DNA of 64,000 nt from Isoetes taiwanensis (GCA_021234155.1 JAJEKV010000114.1:1381654-1445653); one strand, 5' to 3'. Counted from the first letter of the stretch, positions 33,700 to 45,565 are shown. Notes: generated by a model from the sequence alone, not told the origin. Made by a program: numbers and translations.

Positions 33700-36600
33700 G
33701 TTGGGGCCGTGGCTACCTCTACACCCACGGTCCATGCCACGGTGGGTAATCAGCAAGTCAACCATGTTCAAATAGATGGAGGTAGCGCAAGTCAATCTCA
33801 TCACGGGATAAACTCCGCAAAACAAATGGGCATCACACAACTCTTTCGCGTCCCCATATGACATCAAGTTGGCTAATGGCCATATAACGCGACCTCGAAA
33901 GGCGTCACACCTCTTCTTCACATCAACATCGGGTGATCTCCGCTTCCCATGGAATTTGGAGTTTGGAAAGTCGGGCGAAGATCCGGTGACTATGAAATGT
34001 TGGTCGGCGCAGACCTTTTCTCCGCCGTGCAAAGAGTATCCATTCTCGGGCCACGGACCAGTTAGTCATCACCGATGGTCATCTCAATGCCACCATGGAC
34101 TTGCAAACGGCGGGATCATTTCGCTGACAATGCGAACCCTCTCTCTCGCAACCAGATTCTCAAGAAGCTCGAATATTTATCAAGTTCGGAGCTCCACCGG
34201 CAGTCCCGCCTGTCATCCTACCCCCTAATATCTTTGATCCTTGGGGAGAAATGACTCTTGATCCGGACCAGACGGGTCGGTCGCTTTGCTTGACCCTTAC
34301 CTCGCTCCTGTTTGCAATCAATCCAACGCGTTGATCACTTTTCGTGATGCTCGAACCTCCCCGCAACTCCCCGTTGATGTACACGCCGTCATGAAGCAAC
34401 CTCTGCTGATGAAACCGAGCAACCCCTCTTTTCACCACGCAGTGCCACGCATCCGTTATGCTCCAACCTCCTGCACACATTGTCCGGATACTGAAGTAAT
34501 ACCCCATATTCGCATCGAGAAGTCGAGATTGTGGACGGGGCAACAATCAACCTGTCCGCATTGCCGCAAATCTTCCGGCCCTTATCGTAATGTAGGCCGC
34601 CAAGCCGTTCACAAAATTCAAACACATTTTCGCCTGAGTTACGTAGATCTTCGGGAATCAACAAAGCTTGGGGAACTCACCATTCCTACCAAATCTGATG
34701 CACCCACCAGCTGTAGCAACGACAAGACGGCTCAACCCTAATTACCGCGGATCGCGTCAAGGCGAAATTGACAAACTCCTTGTTTGCGGGTTTGATCTAT
34801 GAGGTCAAACATTCTCAATGGGTGAGCCCCATCGTCATTGCCCTCAAACACAATGGTAAGATCCGGCCCTGTGGACTATCTGGAACTCAACCAGCCACGG
34901 AGCGTGATCATTTTCCACTTCCCTTCACGCACCGTGGTTCCGAAGAGGTGGCGGACATGAGATGTACTCCTTCATGGATGGTTTTTCGGCTACAATCAGA
35001 TCTCAATCAAAGAATCTGATCAACTCAAGACTACTTTCACCACCCCGTGTGGGGCACTTTTGCCTACAAGGTGGTTCCTTTTGGATTATCAAACTCTCCA
35101 TCCACGCTTTCAACGCATCATGCTCTCGGTTTTTCATGATTTCATGAAGGAAAATCCCCTCTTGCAAATTTTTCAAGATGACTTCTCTCCTCTGAGTTCC
35201 ATGGTGACCATTTGGATAAATTGGAACTTCGTCTTCCGTAAATGTGATGAGTCCCAAGATTAGTCTCAATCCCGAGAAATGCACCTTTTAAGGCCACCTC
35301 CGGGTGTTCTTGTTAGGGCCATGTTGTCGCCAAAGCGGTATCACCACGGATCCCGCCAAAATCGGGGTTGTGTGCTCAAGGCTCAAGCACCGACCAATAT
35401 CAAGGAGACACGCTCTTTCCTGGGTAAGGTCAATTATTACTCCACCTTCATACCTGACTAGCAGCCATTGCGGATCCCATTCATAAACTTACGGTGACGA
35501 ATCCACCCGGCTTGGGAATTCCTGTGCGGATCTTTGCTTTCCAACAAATTTGAAGCTTTTGCTTACTCGTGCACCGGTTCTTGTTCCTCCTCAATGGGAC
35601 AAGCCCTTTCACGCTCATGTCGATGTCTCGGCGTTTGCTATTGAGCCGTTCTTTCTCAAGAATATGATGCGACACCGACAAACCAAATCGCTACGCCCGG
35701 TAGAAAACTCAATTCTCTGAAGAACTATTCTCGCCCGCGGAGCGTGAAGCTTTGGGTCTCATTTTTCGTATCCAACGCCTCAGTCATTACCTTTTGGGCA
35801 GTCAAATCAAGTTCTTTGTGGACCACCAAGCACTCCTCTATTTGATCAACAAATCCACGCCCACGGGCCGCATTGCTCGTTGGGTCCTTCTTCTCCAAGA
35901 ATTTGCTCCTTTTGAAATCGCTTCATAAAGTAGCCGCAAATCTCATGTCGTCCCGGATTATCTTTCACGCATCCACACGATGATCCCTCAACCGGAGTCT
36001 CGGACGCCTTTCCCGATGCTCGGCTCTTTTTAGTAACGGCAACACCACATTGGTTTCATGATTTTCAGCAAGTACCTCCTCTCGGGTGCTCTTCCACCGT
36101 AAGACGACGGCTCTCTCCTGCCAAGCGACAATCCCGCCGCCATCAATTTCCGAGAGGTCCGCGACTACACCATGGTTGCGGGACATCTCTACAAAAAGGG
36201 TAAGGACACCATCCTTCGACGCTGTGTTCTACCTCATGAAGTTCCAGATATTGTTCGAGAAGCTCATCAAGGGCTAGGTGGTGGTCATTTTCATGGTGAC
36301 ACCACAGCACGCAAAAATCCTTCTAGCCGGGTATTATTGGCCCACGCTCTTCAAAGATGCTCACGCCCACGCCAAGACGTGACGCTTGCCGGGCCGGTGG
36401 GGCGCCCCACGGCCCGTGGACGCTCTTCCCTTGGACGCCGGCCGCCACGCCACTTCCCTTCAAAGAAATGGGGAATGGACTTTGTGGGACCTATAGATCC
36501 TCCCCGCTGCACACCCGCGTCGCTACATTCTCGTTCTCACCGACCACGCTACCAAATGGGCGGAAGCTTGTGCACTTCCGCACAACACCGCAGCAAGCAC

Positions 36601-37310
36601 GCCTAGGGTCCTCTATCAACAAATTATCACGCTGATTCGGCCGCCCCTACCTGAGCTGGTCGCTGACCGTGGTGTCCATTTCATCAACCATACTATCAAG
36701 GAGCCGACGGATTATCTCCCTCGATACATCATCACAAGAGCACACCTTTACTATCCTCAAGGTAATGGTTTGGCGTAAAGCACCAACAAAACTCGGGTCA
36801 CCATTCTCAAGAAAATTTGTGACGCTTCCCGCGCATTGGCGGACAAAACTTCCCTCGTTCTTTGGGCCTACAATACTTGTTTCAAGATTGCTACCGGGTC
36901 ACACTCCTTTTAAATTGGTTTATGGTCAAGAAGCTCTCATGCCGCTTTGAATACATCCTTCCAACACTCCGCTTTCAACCGGCTACGCTCATAATCCACC
37001 GGCCGCACTCAAAGAAAGGGTCTATCAATTAGAACAGCTTGGATGAACTTCAAGGATGCTTATATTCGTGTTCTTCATGGACAAATGATTGCAAAAATCT
37101 TTACATGACAAACGCCCTAAGACAAAAACATTTAAAGAAGGCGATTTGGTTCTTCTTTATGATTCCGTACAAAAAATTTTCCTGTAAACTCTCAAGTTTC
37201 GCTGGCTTGGCCCTTATCAAATTGTTCAAGTGGTTAGACCCGTACGTTTTCCAACCCGGGCGAGTTAGATGGCACTCCATTACCTACATTGGTTAATGGT
37301 TTTCGCCTCA
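33700..37310 (+). pseudogene. pol of Ty3 element 2: protease, RT, RNase H, integrase
   Basis: Domains in order: protease near 33757-33790 (NHVQIDGGS; DGG where many families have DSG or DTG); reverse transcriptase 34800-35440 with SQWVSPIVIALKHNGK, VPFGLSNSPSTF, the active-site region IFQDDFS and TRSFLGKVNYYS; RNase H about 35570-35930; integrase about 36170-37300 with WGMDFVGPI, DRGVHFIN and GHTPFKLVYGQEALMP; and the C-terminal FRWLGPY region at 37196. Reading moves among three frames, so the polyprotein is broken. The YxDD box reads FQDD in this copy and in element 1. No chromodomain is seen after the integrase C-terminus. Confidence 0.85.
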
Positions 37311-38319
37311 AAACATTTCATCACACGTAGTTTAACATCAACAAACGTATACAGTTCAAGAAGCAAACACCACGTAAAGTGACTAGAAAGGCGGCATATT
37401 CTATTATAGTGGAGATGTTTTACAAAATGTGGGCGCCCCCAGCTATTTCCGCTATGGGCACCGCCTCTATATACAAAAACGGGCCTCGAGCCCTATCTAC
37501 TAAGTCCTAAGAGGAAAAACCCTCTACTCCGGGTTCGGAGCAGGAGGTGATGCGAGGAGATGGTAGAGGTTCCGCCAGGGATCCCAAATAAGGTGCAGAA
37601 CCACCTCCATCCCGCTGGTCTTCGGTCGGGATGTTCAGCCATCCCGCACACCAGCCGCCCATTCAATGCCACGGTTGTGGCAGCCAGAGGTCCGCATAAT
37701 TCATCTTGCGTAATCCACTCGGCGACAGCTTCGGGGCATAGTGCGCCCTCGCTTCAAACCAAGAAGAAGCCATGCCGAAGCCATCGGATGCCTTCGTTAC
37801 TCCCGTTCGTCTTATATAGCCAATCGAGGAACTCCTTGTCGACGTGGACCAATCACACAAATCGCCAACGTGTTTGCAATGCAAGGTCAAGTTTCTAAAA
37901 TGAGAATCTTTTCTCCCGCCGCATATCTAGCCATGGTACCGCCTCGACACATTCCTTTTAATGATATCCCACTTCGAAGTTGCCGGCATTGAATGCAATT
38001 TCTTCTTTTCACGCTCCGAACATTAATATGTGTCCTTTGCCCACTGTCACATCCGATCCTTCTTTCACGCCTCATCCTCACCGCTCATTGCTTCTCCCTT
38101 ACGCTTTTTGGGGACTTAGCCAAATTTTTGCCTCTCAATACACTTCTTGGCATCTTTCGACACTGCACCCTCAACGGCTCCGGTTTAAGCCCTCTTCATA
38201 CCTCTTCGCCTCCAGTTATTATTAAAAACCTTTTTCGTTCTCAAGGCCTTTGTCCTCCGTGGCTCGACTTTTAAGCCCTCCGCCTTTGAATCACTCTTCC
38301 TTTCTCGCAAATCGTTACC
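37311..38319 (+). other. Post-integrase region of Ty3 element 2, no clear gene
   Basis: The sequence lies between integrase and the extra reading frame. Its first part, to about 37735, aligns with 10745-11145 of element 1. Beyond that there is no second copy in the window. Frames at 37560-37898 and 37980-38274 have no recognisable domain. Confidence 0.5.
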
Positions 38320-41290
38320 ATGGCTGCCCCAAGATTTTCTACACTTCAAGCTCGCTTCCCAAGGATCCGGCTCTTTTTGCATCCTCAGATCCTTCTTGGC
38401 GCCACTTTCCGTGAAGCCCTTGTTGGCCCAACTAAAGATGTCGCCGAATCGACACAAGCTTTACGAATTCTCTCAAATGGAACTTCCGCTCCAAATCGAC
38501 CACCGGCAGCGGTTCATCGCCAATATCGTTAATCGACTTAAGGCTACACCATCGTAATTCGATGGCACCACCATTTTCACCGACTCAACATTTGATTTAC
38601 GAGGTATTTCATATTCCCTTGCACACCCCTTGTTTATCATGGTCTCGCCATACGGATCTCGATGTCACGAGTTTGGTGCACCTCCTTATCATGCCAATGT
38701 CCATCGTCCGACCAATATCGACAAGCCTCCGCGAAACCTTTGTTAAATTTACGTGGCGCCAAGTTCCTTGGGTATTCTATCAAGAACACCCATATCAATA
38801 AGCCTTTCTATAACCTCGGTCATCACTGCTACACACTCCAACCACCACATAGATTGGCCCCAAATGATGTTCTATCGTCTTCTCCAAGAAATGGACCGCC
38901 CGGTGCCACTTCCATTTCTCAAGTTTCGGGGGAGGCCACTTTCAAGCCCCTCATCCGTCATTACTTCCCTCCCACACCACAAAATTTCTCAAAATTCCAC
39001 TCAGCCCCCCTTCCAATGACTAACCGAAATGGCACTTCACGCCCTTCTTCCCCCGGGTCATGTCCAAAGTCCGCACACCCATGTCACCGCTCTCCTCCTC
39101 GCCTACACCATCCGCCACACCATCTTTTCCCAAACATCACAAACCAGCAACAGCCGGGCTCCACCACCACAACACCCTCGCCGCTTGTTGTATCAAGATC
39201 GCCAGGATGCTCAAGCCGCCGCTCTCAAGTTACAAGAATCCCAAGACGGCTCTTATGAGCGGGGTTCAACGGCACTAGAGGCCTCCGATGCGGTCCACCA
39301 GACCTTCAAAGGCCACTGCCCAAGTTGCAACTTTGGAGGCCAAACTTCAAGACAAGCACGAAGCTCTCTTACAGGCTCATACAGATCTCAAAAGTGCACA
39401 AGATCAAGTCAGCCAACTTGCAGATCAACAGGCTCAGCTCCAATCAGAAATTCAGAATTTATTGGAGCACAACAAGTCCAAAGCCGCTCTCCTGAGTACC
39501 AAGGACGCAGATATTGCTAAGCTCAACGCCTTGTACTCCGAACTTTGTGAAAATTTCAGCACTCAAGTTCAAAACCTTACAGAACGGGACGCTCAAGTTG
39601 CCTCCTTGACGGCTCAGCTTTCTACACAGACCTCTCAGCTCACCTCTCTTCAAGATCAGCTTACAGAGGTGCAGAAACAGAAGATACTGGATGACGCGGA
39701 GATTGCCGTGCTTCGTCTCAATACTCCGGGGAAATCCTCCTCCCAGGTCAACACTTCTCAGAAACGGGTCCGTGACCAGTCACGCCTGCTGCTAGAACGG
39801 GACAACCGGATACGTGATCTTGAACAACAGCTACAGCAAGCTATTCAGTCTGCTGATGAGGCTCAAGCAAAACTTGACGGCCATACCGCCATTCTTAACA
39901 GAATGCCTTTTGACTTCCCAGTTCCTTCCTGCTATCACGATTATGTGGTTGCTCGCCGCCACCTCTTCCTTTCGAAGTGGCATGCGGCCGATGGACCTGT
40001 GGATATTCCCCTGAGCAGTGCAGATTTTCTTCGGATTTGGCCAGAACTCTCCATTGAAGACAAAGGGTTGTGCTGTGCCCTTGTGGTCTTTGATCTCATA
40101 CACTGTGCCGATCCAGACTTTATCACCTTCAGAGTTGTTCAGCCCATGGCTTACATATTTCATGATTTCTATCTGGGTGATACACAGGAACACTTCGGAA
40201 ATGGGCCACGCCAAAATCTTTCGTGGTGACCCCACTGTGCAATGGGTGCTTCAGGATAACAATCCATATCTTGCGGATCCTGCTCAGACCCAAACTCTTC
40301 ATCAGGAGTACATGCCTGAGCTTGCCAATCATTTATCTCTCTGGCAAGCGGAAGCGCTGCAACAGATAAGGAAGTATCTAGGACATCCCGAGGATCTTCC
40401 CTATGCACAAATTTATATGCAGCACCTCGCCGGTTACAATCAATTACGAGCTCTGTTGGATAGCAAGACGGTCCCCACGGGATGGGATAGCCCTCCTGTC
40501 AACTCTCAACTCTCTGCTTCTCTTTGGGATCGCTGGTGTCAAGCTCTTGATCCGATCTTGTCGATCAATTCGTGGAGACCGCCAAGAACCCACGCCGGGC
40601 ATGGTTCCTTCTCCCTATGCTTCCCCTCGGCGTGCACCTCCACGCCTGTGTTCCCGACTTCGATTGGCGCCTCCTTTTTGGACCAAGGTCATGGATGGTC
40701 ATGCCGGATGGACACCACCTCAGATCTCGGCCGGATCTCCTATGGGATCCACGCTTTGTTCGCCTCACATTGGGAAGAAGGTGCCACTCTGGATACCACC
40801 ACGAATTGGATCTACATTGCTAATGAGCGTGGTTGGCAACGCCCGGCGGATGCGCTTCATGGTCTTGACACCTTCTTGCAGAATGCCACCACCTCACCTG
40901 ATCCTTCAGTCCATCTTCAAGCAGGATTTTGTGCTGCTCTCAAATGCATTTTGCTAAGCTCCTTAAATCGGCAGCGTCCCATTTTTACATGCAATCCGAA
41001 TGCCAGTGTCAGTGCCTTTGGCCTCCAGACCTGTCTCCTCATGGAATGTCAGTACATTTCTTCAGACGCCCATGCTGCCCTTGAAGACATGGTACGCTCT
41101 CGCTTTCTTATTGATGCAGATCCTGCCCTTGGCCAAAACACTCCTCCTGCTCTTCAAACACGCCAGGATCTCATTAGCCAGTACCATAATGGTGCCCGTC
41201 CTCACTCCCGTGAGGATCACTTTCAGACAGATGGCTTCCCGCCCTCAGAAACCCTTCCTCCTTTTCTTCACTCTGAGTGTCGTTTGGTGG
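38320..41290 (+). pseudogene. Extra coiled-coil reading frame between pol and 3' LTR
   Basis: A candidate start at 38320 (MAAPRFSTLQARFPRIRLF) lies in a segment with frame changes. From 39288 to 40229 a 313-codon open frame encodes a long heptad-rich coiled coil (about residues 8-200, rich in Gln, Leu, Ala, Lys), then a globular part (MPFDFPVPSCYHDYVVARR). After a frame change near 40200 it continues (VQWVLQDNNPYLADP, then WQAEALQQIRKYLGHPEDLP) to a stop just before the polypurine tract at 41285. One further frame change near 40560-40800 is likely. It has no signal peptide or clear membrane segment, so it does not look like a classical env. I do not recognise the family; structural protein or captured host sequence are both possible. 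Confidence 0.6.
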
Positions 41291-41297
41291 GGGGGAG
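41285..41297 (+). promoter_or_regulatory. Polypurine tract of Ty3 element 2
   Basis: The G-rich run GGTGGGGGGGAG directly precedes the TGTTAG start of the 3' LTR. In LTR elements this RNase H-resistant tract primes plus-strand DNA. The window edge of element 1 lacks this region. Confidence 0.8.
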
Positions 41298-41881
41298 TGT
41301 TAGTTCTGTGCCTCCTGGTACAGGACTATTCATGCATACGACAGACCAGGTCAAGCTCAAGGATCCTCAGTCAGCCACGGGTCAGCTATCAAAGGCTCAG
41401 CAGAAGACCAAACAGTAGACCACGCAGCCAAAGCCTGCATCAGTCAACAAGAGGCGCCGCTCAGACAAGTGACGGCCCGTCACCGCCTGCGTCAGCGTCA
41501 GCGTGATTCTAGGCACTTCAAGAGGCACCGCCAACATTCCTCAGAATCGGGCCTCCTTCCTTGAGTCGGCACCCGAGATCACCGAGTGTCTATATTGGGC
41601 CAAAGGCCATTGTACTATATATATGAGTAGAGCTAGCACATGAGTTTTTAGATGAGTTTTGAGTCTTGTCTCCTTCAGTTTTTCTCTCTATTGCGAGAGC
41701 TCATGTATGTTCATCATTGATATCAAGGAAGCTTATCATTTTCCTCTCATTTGTTCTGTTTTCTCTTCTTCTTCTCTTCTTGCAAATCCCGCGTGACATA
41801 GTCCCCCGGACTCTCCTGTTAGATCCACGGGTCCTCACAGAGGGCTGTCTTCCAGGAGTTCCCGAACCCAGACCCCAAACA
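41298..41881 (+). repeat. 3' LTR of Ty3 element 2
   Basis: 584 bp, TGTTAGTTCTG...CCCCAAACA. It is richer in CAG/CTG than the 5' LTR and than the LTR of element 1, as is the neighbouring segment 39200-41290. Confidence 0.92.
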
Positions 41882-41886
41882 TGAAG
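41882..41886. other. Target-site duplication TGAAG, right copy
   Basis: TGAAG directly follows the AAACA end of the 3' LTR and matches 30791-30795. Confidence 0.9.
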
Positions 41887-41899
41887 CAACCTGTCAATA

Positions 41900-42330
41900 A
41901 AAGCACACATCCAAATACTCATCGAAGATCAAGCGCCTCTTACGAGGGTGAGTGAAGAACAATGATAAGACTTAGCAATGCTACCTTGAGCGTATTGAAG
42001 AAGAGAATATGGTCATCTACCACATCTAGATCTTTGAAGACTATAAGTCTTCGTCTTTTCTAGATAGTCCAAAGCAACCAACCTGTTGCGAGATGAAAAG
42101 CCTGAGTTTGTAACTTCGTCCAGGTACTTGGGTAAATTGCCAAAAGCACTTGTTGACTTGTTAGTGAGATCTGAAAGAGAGAGAACCACCAATCCCATAC
42201 ATGTTTAAGATGGCTGCCATGAAAAAGCAATGCGTAATGGTCTCTGATCCATGCTTTGATTCCGGACACAGATCTGATATTCACAAGTCTGCACATAGAA
42301 TTATTGTTTATGATTTTGACCATTACATCT
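41900..42330 (-). pseudogene. LINE ORF2 C-terminal (zf-RVT) fragment
   Basis: On the minus strand (42323-42060, then another frame) a stretch resembles the C-terminal region of plant L1 reverse-transcriptase proteins: FHGSHLKHVWDWWFSLFQI, then LATGWLLWTI followed by an interrupted K-rich end, like the family's LLW(A/S)IWKERN. Only the end of ORF2 remains. It lies directly beside the right target duplication of Ty3 element 2. Confidence 0.6.
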
Positions 42331-43079
42331 TCAATATCTTGAGATTATGGCCTCTAAAGGAAGCTTGAATTGAATTGAATTGAATTTATTTTTGTCATTT
42401 ACGGAGACCAATTGGCCTATGGAACCCAAACAAGGAATACAACAAATGTATTACTGCTAGGATTAAAAATACCCTGCCTCAAAAGATAATCTATTTGGAT
42501 ATCTTATGGTGAAGCTAAGTTTTTATTTGAAAAACTCAAAATGTAGGTAATTTGTGCCTTAAGATCCATTTTTAGATGTCATGTGACGAGTAATACAACA
42601 GAAATTGCCCATAGAAGAAAGAGTCTTACATATTTTTGTTATGTGGATTGGGTTTAAATGATTGTGACTTTAATAGTAGTTGATCTCGGGTCCTTCTAGT
42701 GTCCTATCCAGGTGCATGGGCCCCAGATAAACGGAAGGCATTTCATTTCAGGTCTGGTTGGTTACTGTGGCCAACTTGGGAGCGTCATAGGTTGAACATT
42801 TTTTAAGGCATTTATTCACCACTCATTGTTGTAGCCCATGCTAAGATACTGATGGCTTATACTCTTCCTCCCTCAGGGAAGAAGTGCAAGATCGTATTTG
42901 GATTCAATATCTTCAAATTAATTCTTATCATTAGTCTCCTATGTTGAAGTGTACATAATGTTTTAGGCTCATACTTCGGGAGCGTTGTCTTGTGCTTGCG
43001 CAGCTAGATGAGATTTATACATCTTGCAATATTTATCTATGATTAATAGACTTGCTTTTCGTCCTCCCAAAAAAAAAAG
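42331..43079 (+). mobile_element. Retroposon 3'-end remnants with (GAATT)n and poly(A)
   Basis: A short GAATT tandem (TTGAATTGAATTGAATTG, about 42366-42388) and, further on, a segment ending TTTTCGTCCTCCC followed by ten A (to about 43078) resemble tails of non-LTR retroposons. The body (42700-43060) has no open frame. I assign it only as a LINE or SINE 3' end on the plus strand. Confidence 0.5.
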
Positions 43080-43460
43080 AGTGTTAGTTAGTGATTAGAG
43101 TTCTCTAGTTCATCGTTGGAATTGGATGATATGGAACAAATTTACGTGCATAAATAGTGAATGATATGTTCTACGAGAAACTTTGTGCCCCCAAACCCTC
43201 CTCCAATTTTTTTGGAATGATGGGAAGAAGTTTATTAATCAAAAGTAGACATTATAATAATGTGGATATCTCATCTAGTTGTGTAAGCACAATAAAATGC
43301 TCCAGAAACATGAGCTTGAAGCACTATGTACCTGCTCTAGTATAGGAGACTAGAAGATGCATGTGACTCTCTCCCTGCTTCGTTATGTATTGTTGTTGTA
43401 AATGTCATAAGCATCCGTATAGTCTTTACCATATATCCATAGCATGAAAATCAATTACTT
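43080..43460. other. Spacer, probable copia remnant at right end, no gene
   Basis: No long frame or domain is seen. The last part lies next to the LINE insertion and should continue, on the minus strand, the copia fragment at 45566-45745, but I could not recognise a motif in it. Confidence 0.4.
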
Positions 43461-43475
43461 GGATAAATGTCCTTG

Positions 43476-45548
43476 TTTTTTTTTTTTTTTTTTTAAGGAC
43501 GTCAAACTTTATTAATAACACTCCATCATAATACATAATACAATGCAGAGACAGGACTAAAAAATCCAGTGGACAATCAGATCCAACTGAGCAGGGCCAC
43601 CCATCTAAGCATGACAATATAATGCAATTCACACTATTTTCCTCTCCTACAAAGAGAAGAATATCATATAATCATATTTATAGAAAAGTTAACCAGGTCG
43701 AACTTCCACATCCATCTGCTCCCTGGTGTCTCAATGCCATCGAATCGTGGACATCCATCAGAACAATCGTGAGCGATAATCGGGCGCTACGCACCGAACT
43801 AACGCAGATTGAGGAGCCGAGCTATTTTGTGGACGCAAGCTTCTTCAAAGCGTGGAAGGAGCGCACCATCCTTCTTCCAATAATTCTTGCTTGTGAGCAA
43901 TGTCCAGAAGACGAGAGTGTTGATCCTCATTAAGAGGGTCCACTGATATAGACTAAGACGCGAGATGCACTCAAAGAAGGCGATGGTGCGTAAATAGCTA
44001 GAGAAGAAGGCACACGAAATGGGTAATAATGGGCGGATTAACTAGTGCAGAGGCAGATGGGGAAGAAGATGATACAACACAACACTCGAGTGAAGTAACT
44101 ACTATGTGACAGGGGATAGGAGCAATTGGGAAGGTAGAGACAAAAGTATGCCTAGACCTCGTAAGTAGCGAAAAGCCTCAACATTGGGAAACATCTTGGC
44201 AAGCTCAGTCCATTAAGGCATTTAGTTTGTACTTGAAAAAAAATGGGCCACTTTTGACCACTAACCGACCGGGGAATAGAGACACAAGTAGGAAGAGATA
44301 CACTAAATTGAGGACCACTAACAATAGAATGGGCAAGATACATACCCAATCCATTGGCAATAGCAATCATAAAATCGCACACTTGCGCTTCTAGTGGAAA
44401 ATCCTCTAAGGCAAGCCAACAAGGCATGCTAATGCACCAGACTTACTTGGCAAGAATCCAGGAGAATACACCTGATATAGAAGATAATGTCCCCAAAGAG
44501 GATTAACACCATGTCCACAAGCCTGTCAACTGCAAGTGAAGAGTCAAACATGACCAGGAAAAAATTATTATCTTTATCCAAAACTTTTAGAGACGATAGT
44601 GAGGAAGACCCACCTCAAGGTGATGTTTTAGCCGCATCCAACTCTCCCGAGATCCAAAAACTCGTCCCAATGAAATGGCAAACAACCGCATGAGACACAA
44701 GGTTTTGGACACACCGCAAATGAGCATTATGATCAATTTCGACAACCTTAGAGGCCAGCCTCAGATAAAAAAGCATTTGAACACCGCCGTGTCTCATAGA
44801 ATACACCTTTAGGAGGCAACTGAACATCCATACGATCATCGTGTGCTTGTAACTCATTTAGATACGAGCTCAATTCTTTCTTATTATTCTGTACCATAAT
44901 ATTCAATGCAGCAGATACACGAGCAGATTGCACATTGGATGTCAAATCACGCTTGATCCAATCGCTAAATCGTGGTAGAAGGCGCCCTAGCCACAAAGAT
45001 CGTAAGAACCCCAAGGAGCGTATGAGCGCACACACCCCAGCCAGGCGTAGACAAACAAGAAGCGTATAATAGTAGAAGTATTTACAAAGGGTCTCTACTT
45101 GAGAAGTAGACAAAGGTGCAGATTTAGAAAGAGGGGGAAAGTGCTGCAAGCTTGTACTCATATCAAGAAGAGAAGAGTCAAAGGCAAGAGGATTGAGGCG
45201 AGAATTATTGGGTAAATTAGGAGGCGACAAAGGAGAATTCATATCACGCGCAAAAGACGAAGCAGAAGCACCACCTACCACTTTCTTGGCTAACGAAGGT
45301 GTTTCCGAAACTGGCGAACTAGGGTTTGCCATGGTAGCCGAAATCTGTAAACTCCAAATCTGGCCCAGATAAACACAATAAAACTGTATGAATTATACAC
45401 CAATGGAAAGCTCACATCCCTAGCTTTCCAACGCACTAAAAAACACCCGAATCTGACACCCCAGCCAGAAGTTATGAAGAAAACCGCGTCGAGACCCTAC
45501 ATGGCGGCCATCACAGCGCCCATCTCACATTCTCCATTTTCAAAAACC
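43476..45548 (-). mobile_element. ORF1-only LINE with poly(A) tail and target duplication
   Basis: On the minus strand the element starts near 45548 with a leader of about 215 bp, has ORF1 from 45332, and ends in a poly(A) tail (about 18 T on the plus strand, 43476-43494). GGATAAATGTCCTTG occurs on both sides (43461-43475 and 45549-45563), a typical long LINE target duplication. At 2.07 kb it has no endonuclease or reverse transcriptase, so it must have been mobilised in trans or lost ORF2 internally before insertion. Confidence 0.8.
44152..45332 (-). pseudogene. LINE ORF1 (DUF4283-like nucleic-acid-binding protein), frameshifted
   Basis: The ATG at 45332 opens MANPSSPVSETPSLAKKVVG and stays open 194 codons to 44748. 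After further frames, 44427-44152 reads PCWLALEDFPLEAQVCDFMI and AIANGLGMYL, which matches the DUF4283 block typical of plant LINE ORF1 (P-W-hydrophobic-LP...A-x-A-hydrophobic-G). ORF1 proteins coat LINE RNA. A zinc knuckle, usual at the C-terminus, is not visible. The reading frame is broken between 44748 and 44430. Confidence 0.65.
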
Positions 45549-45565
45549 GGATAAATGTCCTTGTT

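Larger units (their letters stand above)
30796..41881 (+). mobile_element. Ty3 LTR retrotransposon 2, full length with extra 3' reading frame
   Basis: 11.1 kb: 5' LTR 30796-31373, gag, protease, RT, RNase H and integrase to about 37300, then about 4 kb of extra sequence with a long reading frame, a G-rich polypurine tract, and 3' LTR 41298-41881, inside TGAAG duplications. The DGGS protease, and extra coding sequence after integrase, recall Athila/Tat relatives (inference). The primer-site region after the 5' LTR is degenerate. gag and pol are frameshifted, so it is probably inactive as given, though part of this may be sequence error. Confidence 0.9.

Noticed and set aside
40018-41418. 466-codon frame treated as one independent gene
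   Set aside because: It starts inside the preceding coiled-coil frame, runs into the 3' LTR, and alternates with another frame of equal quality at 40572-40823. It is better seen as part of one frameshifted extra reading frame.
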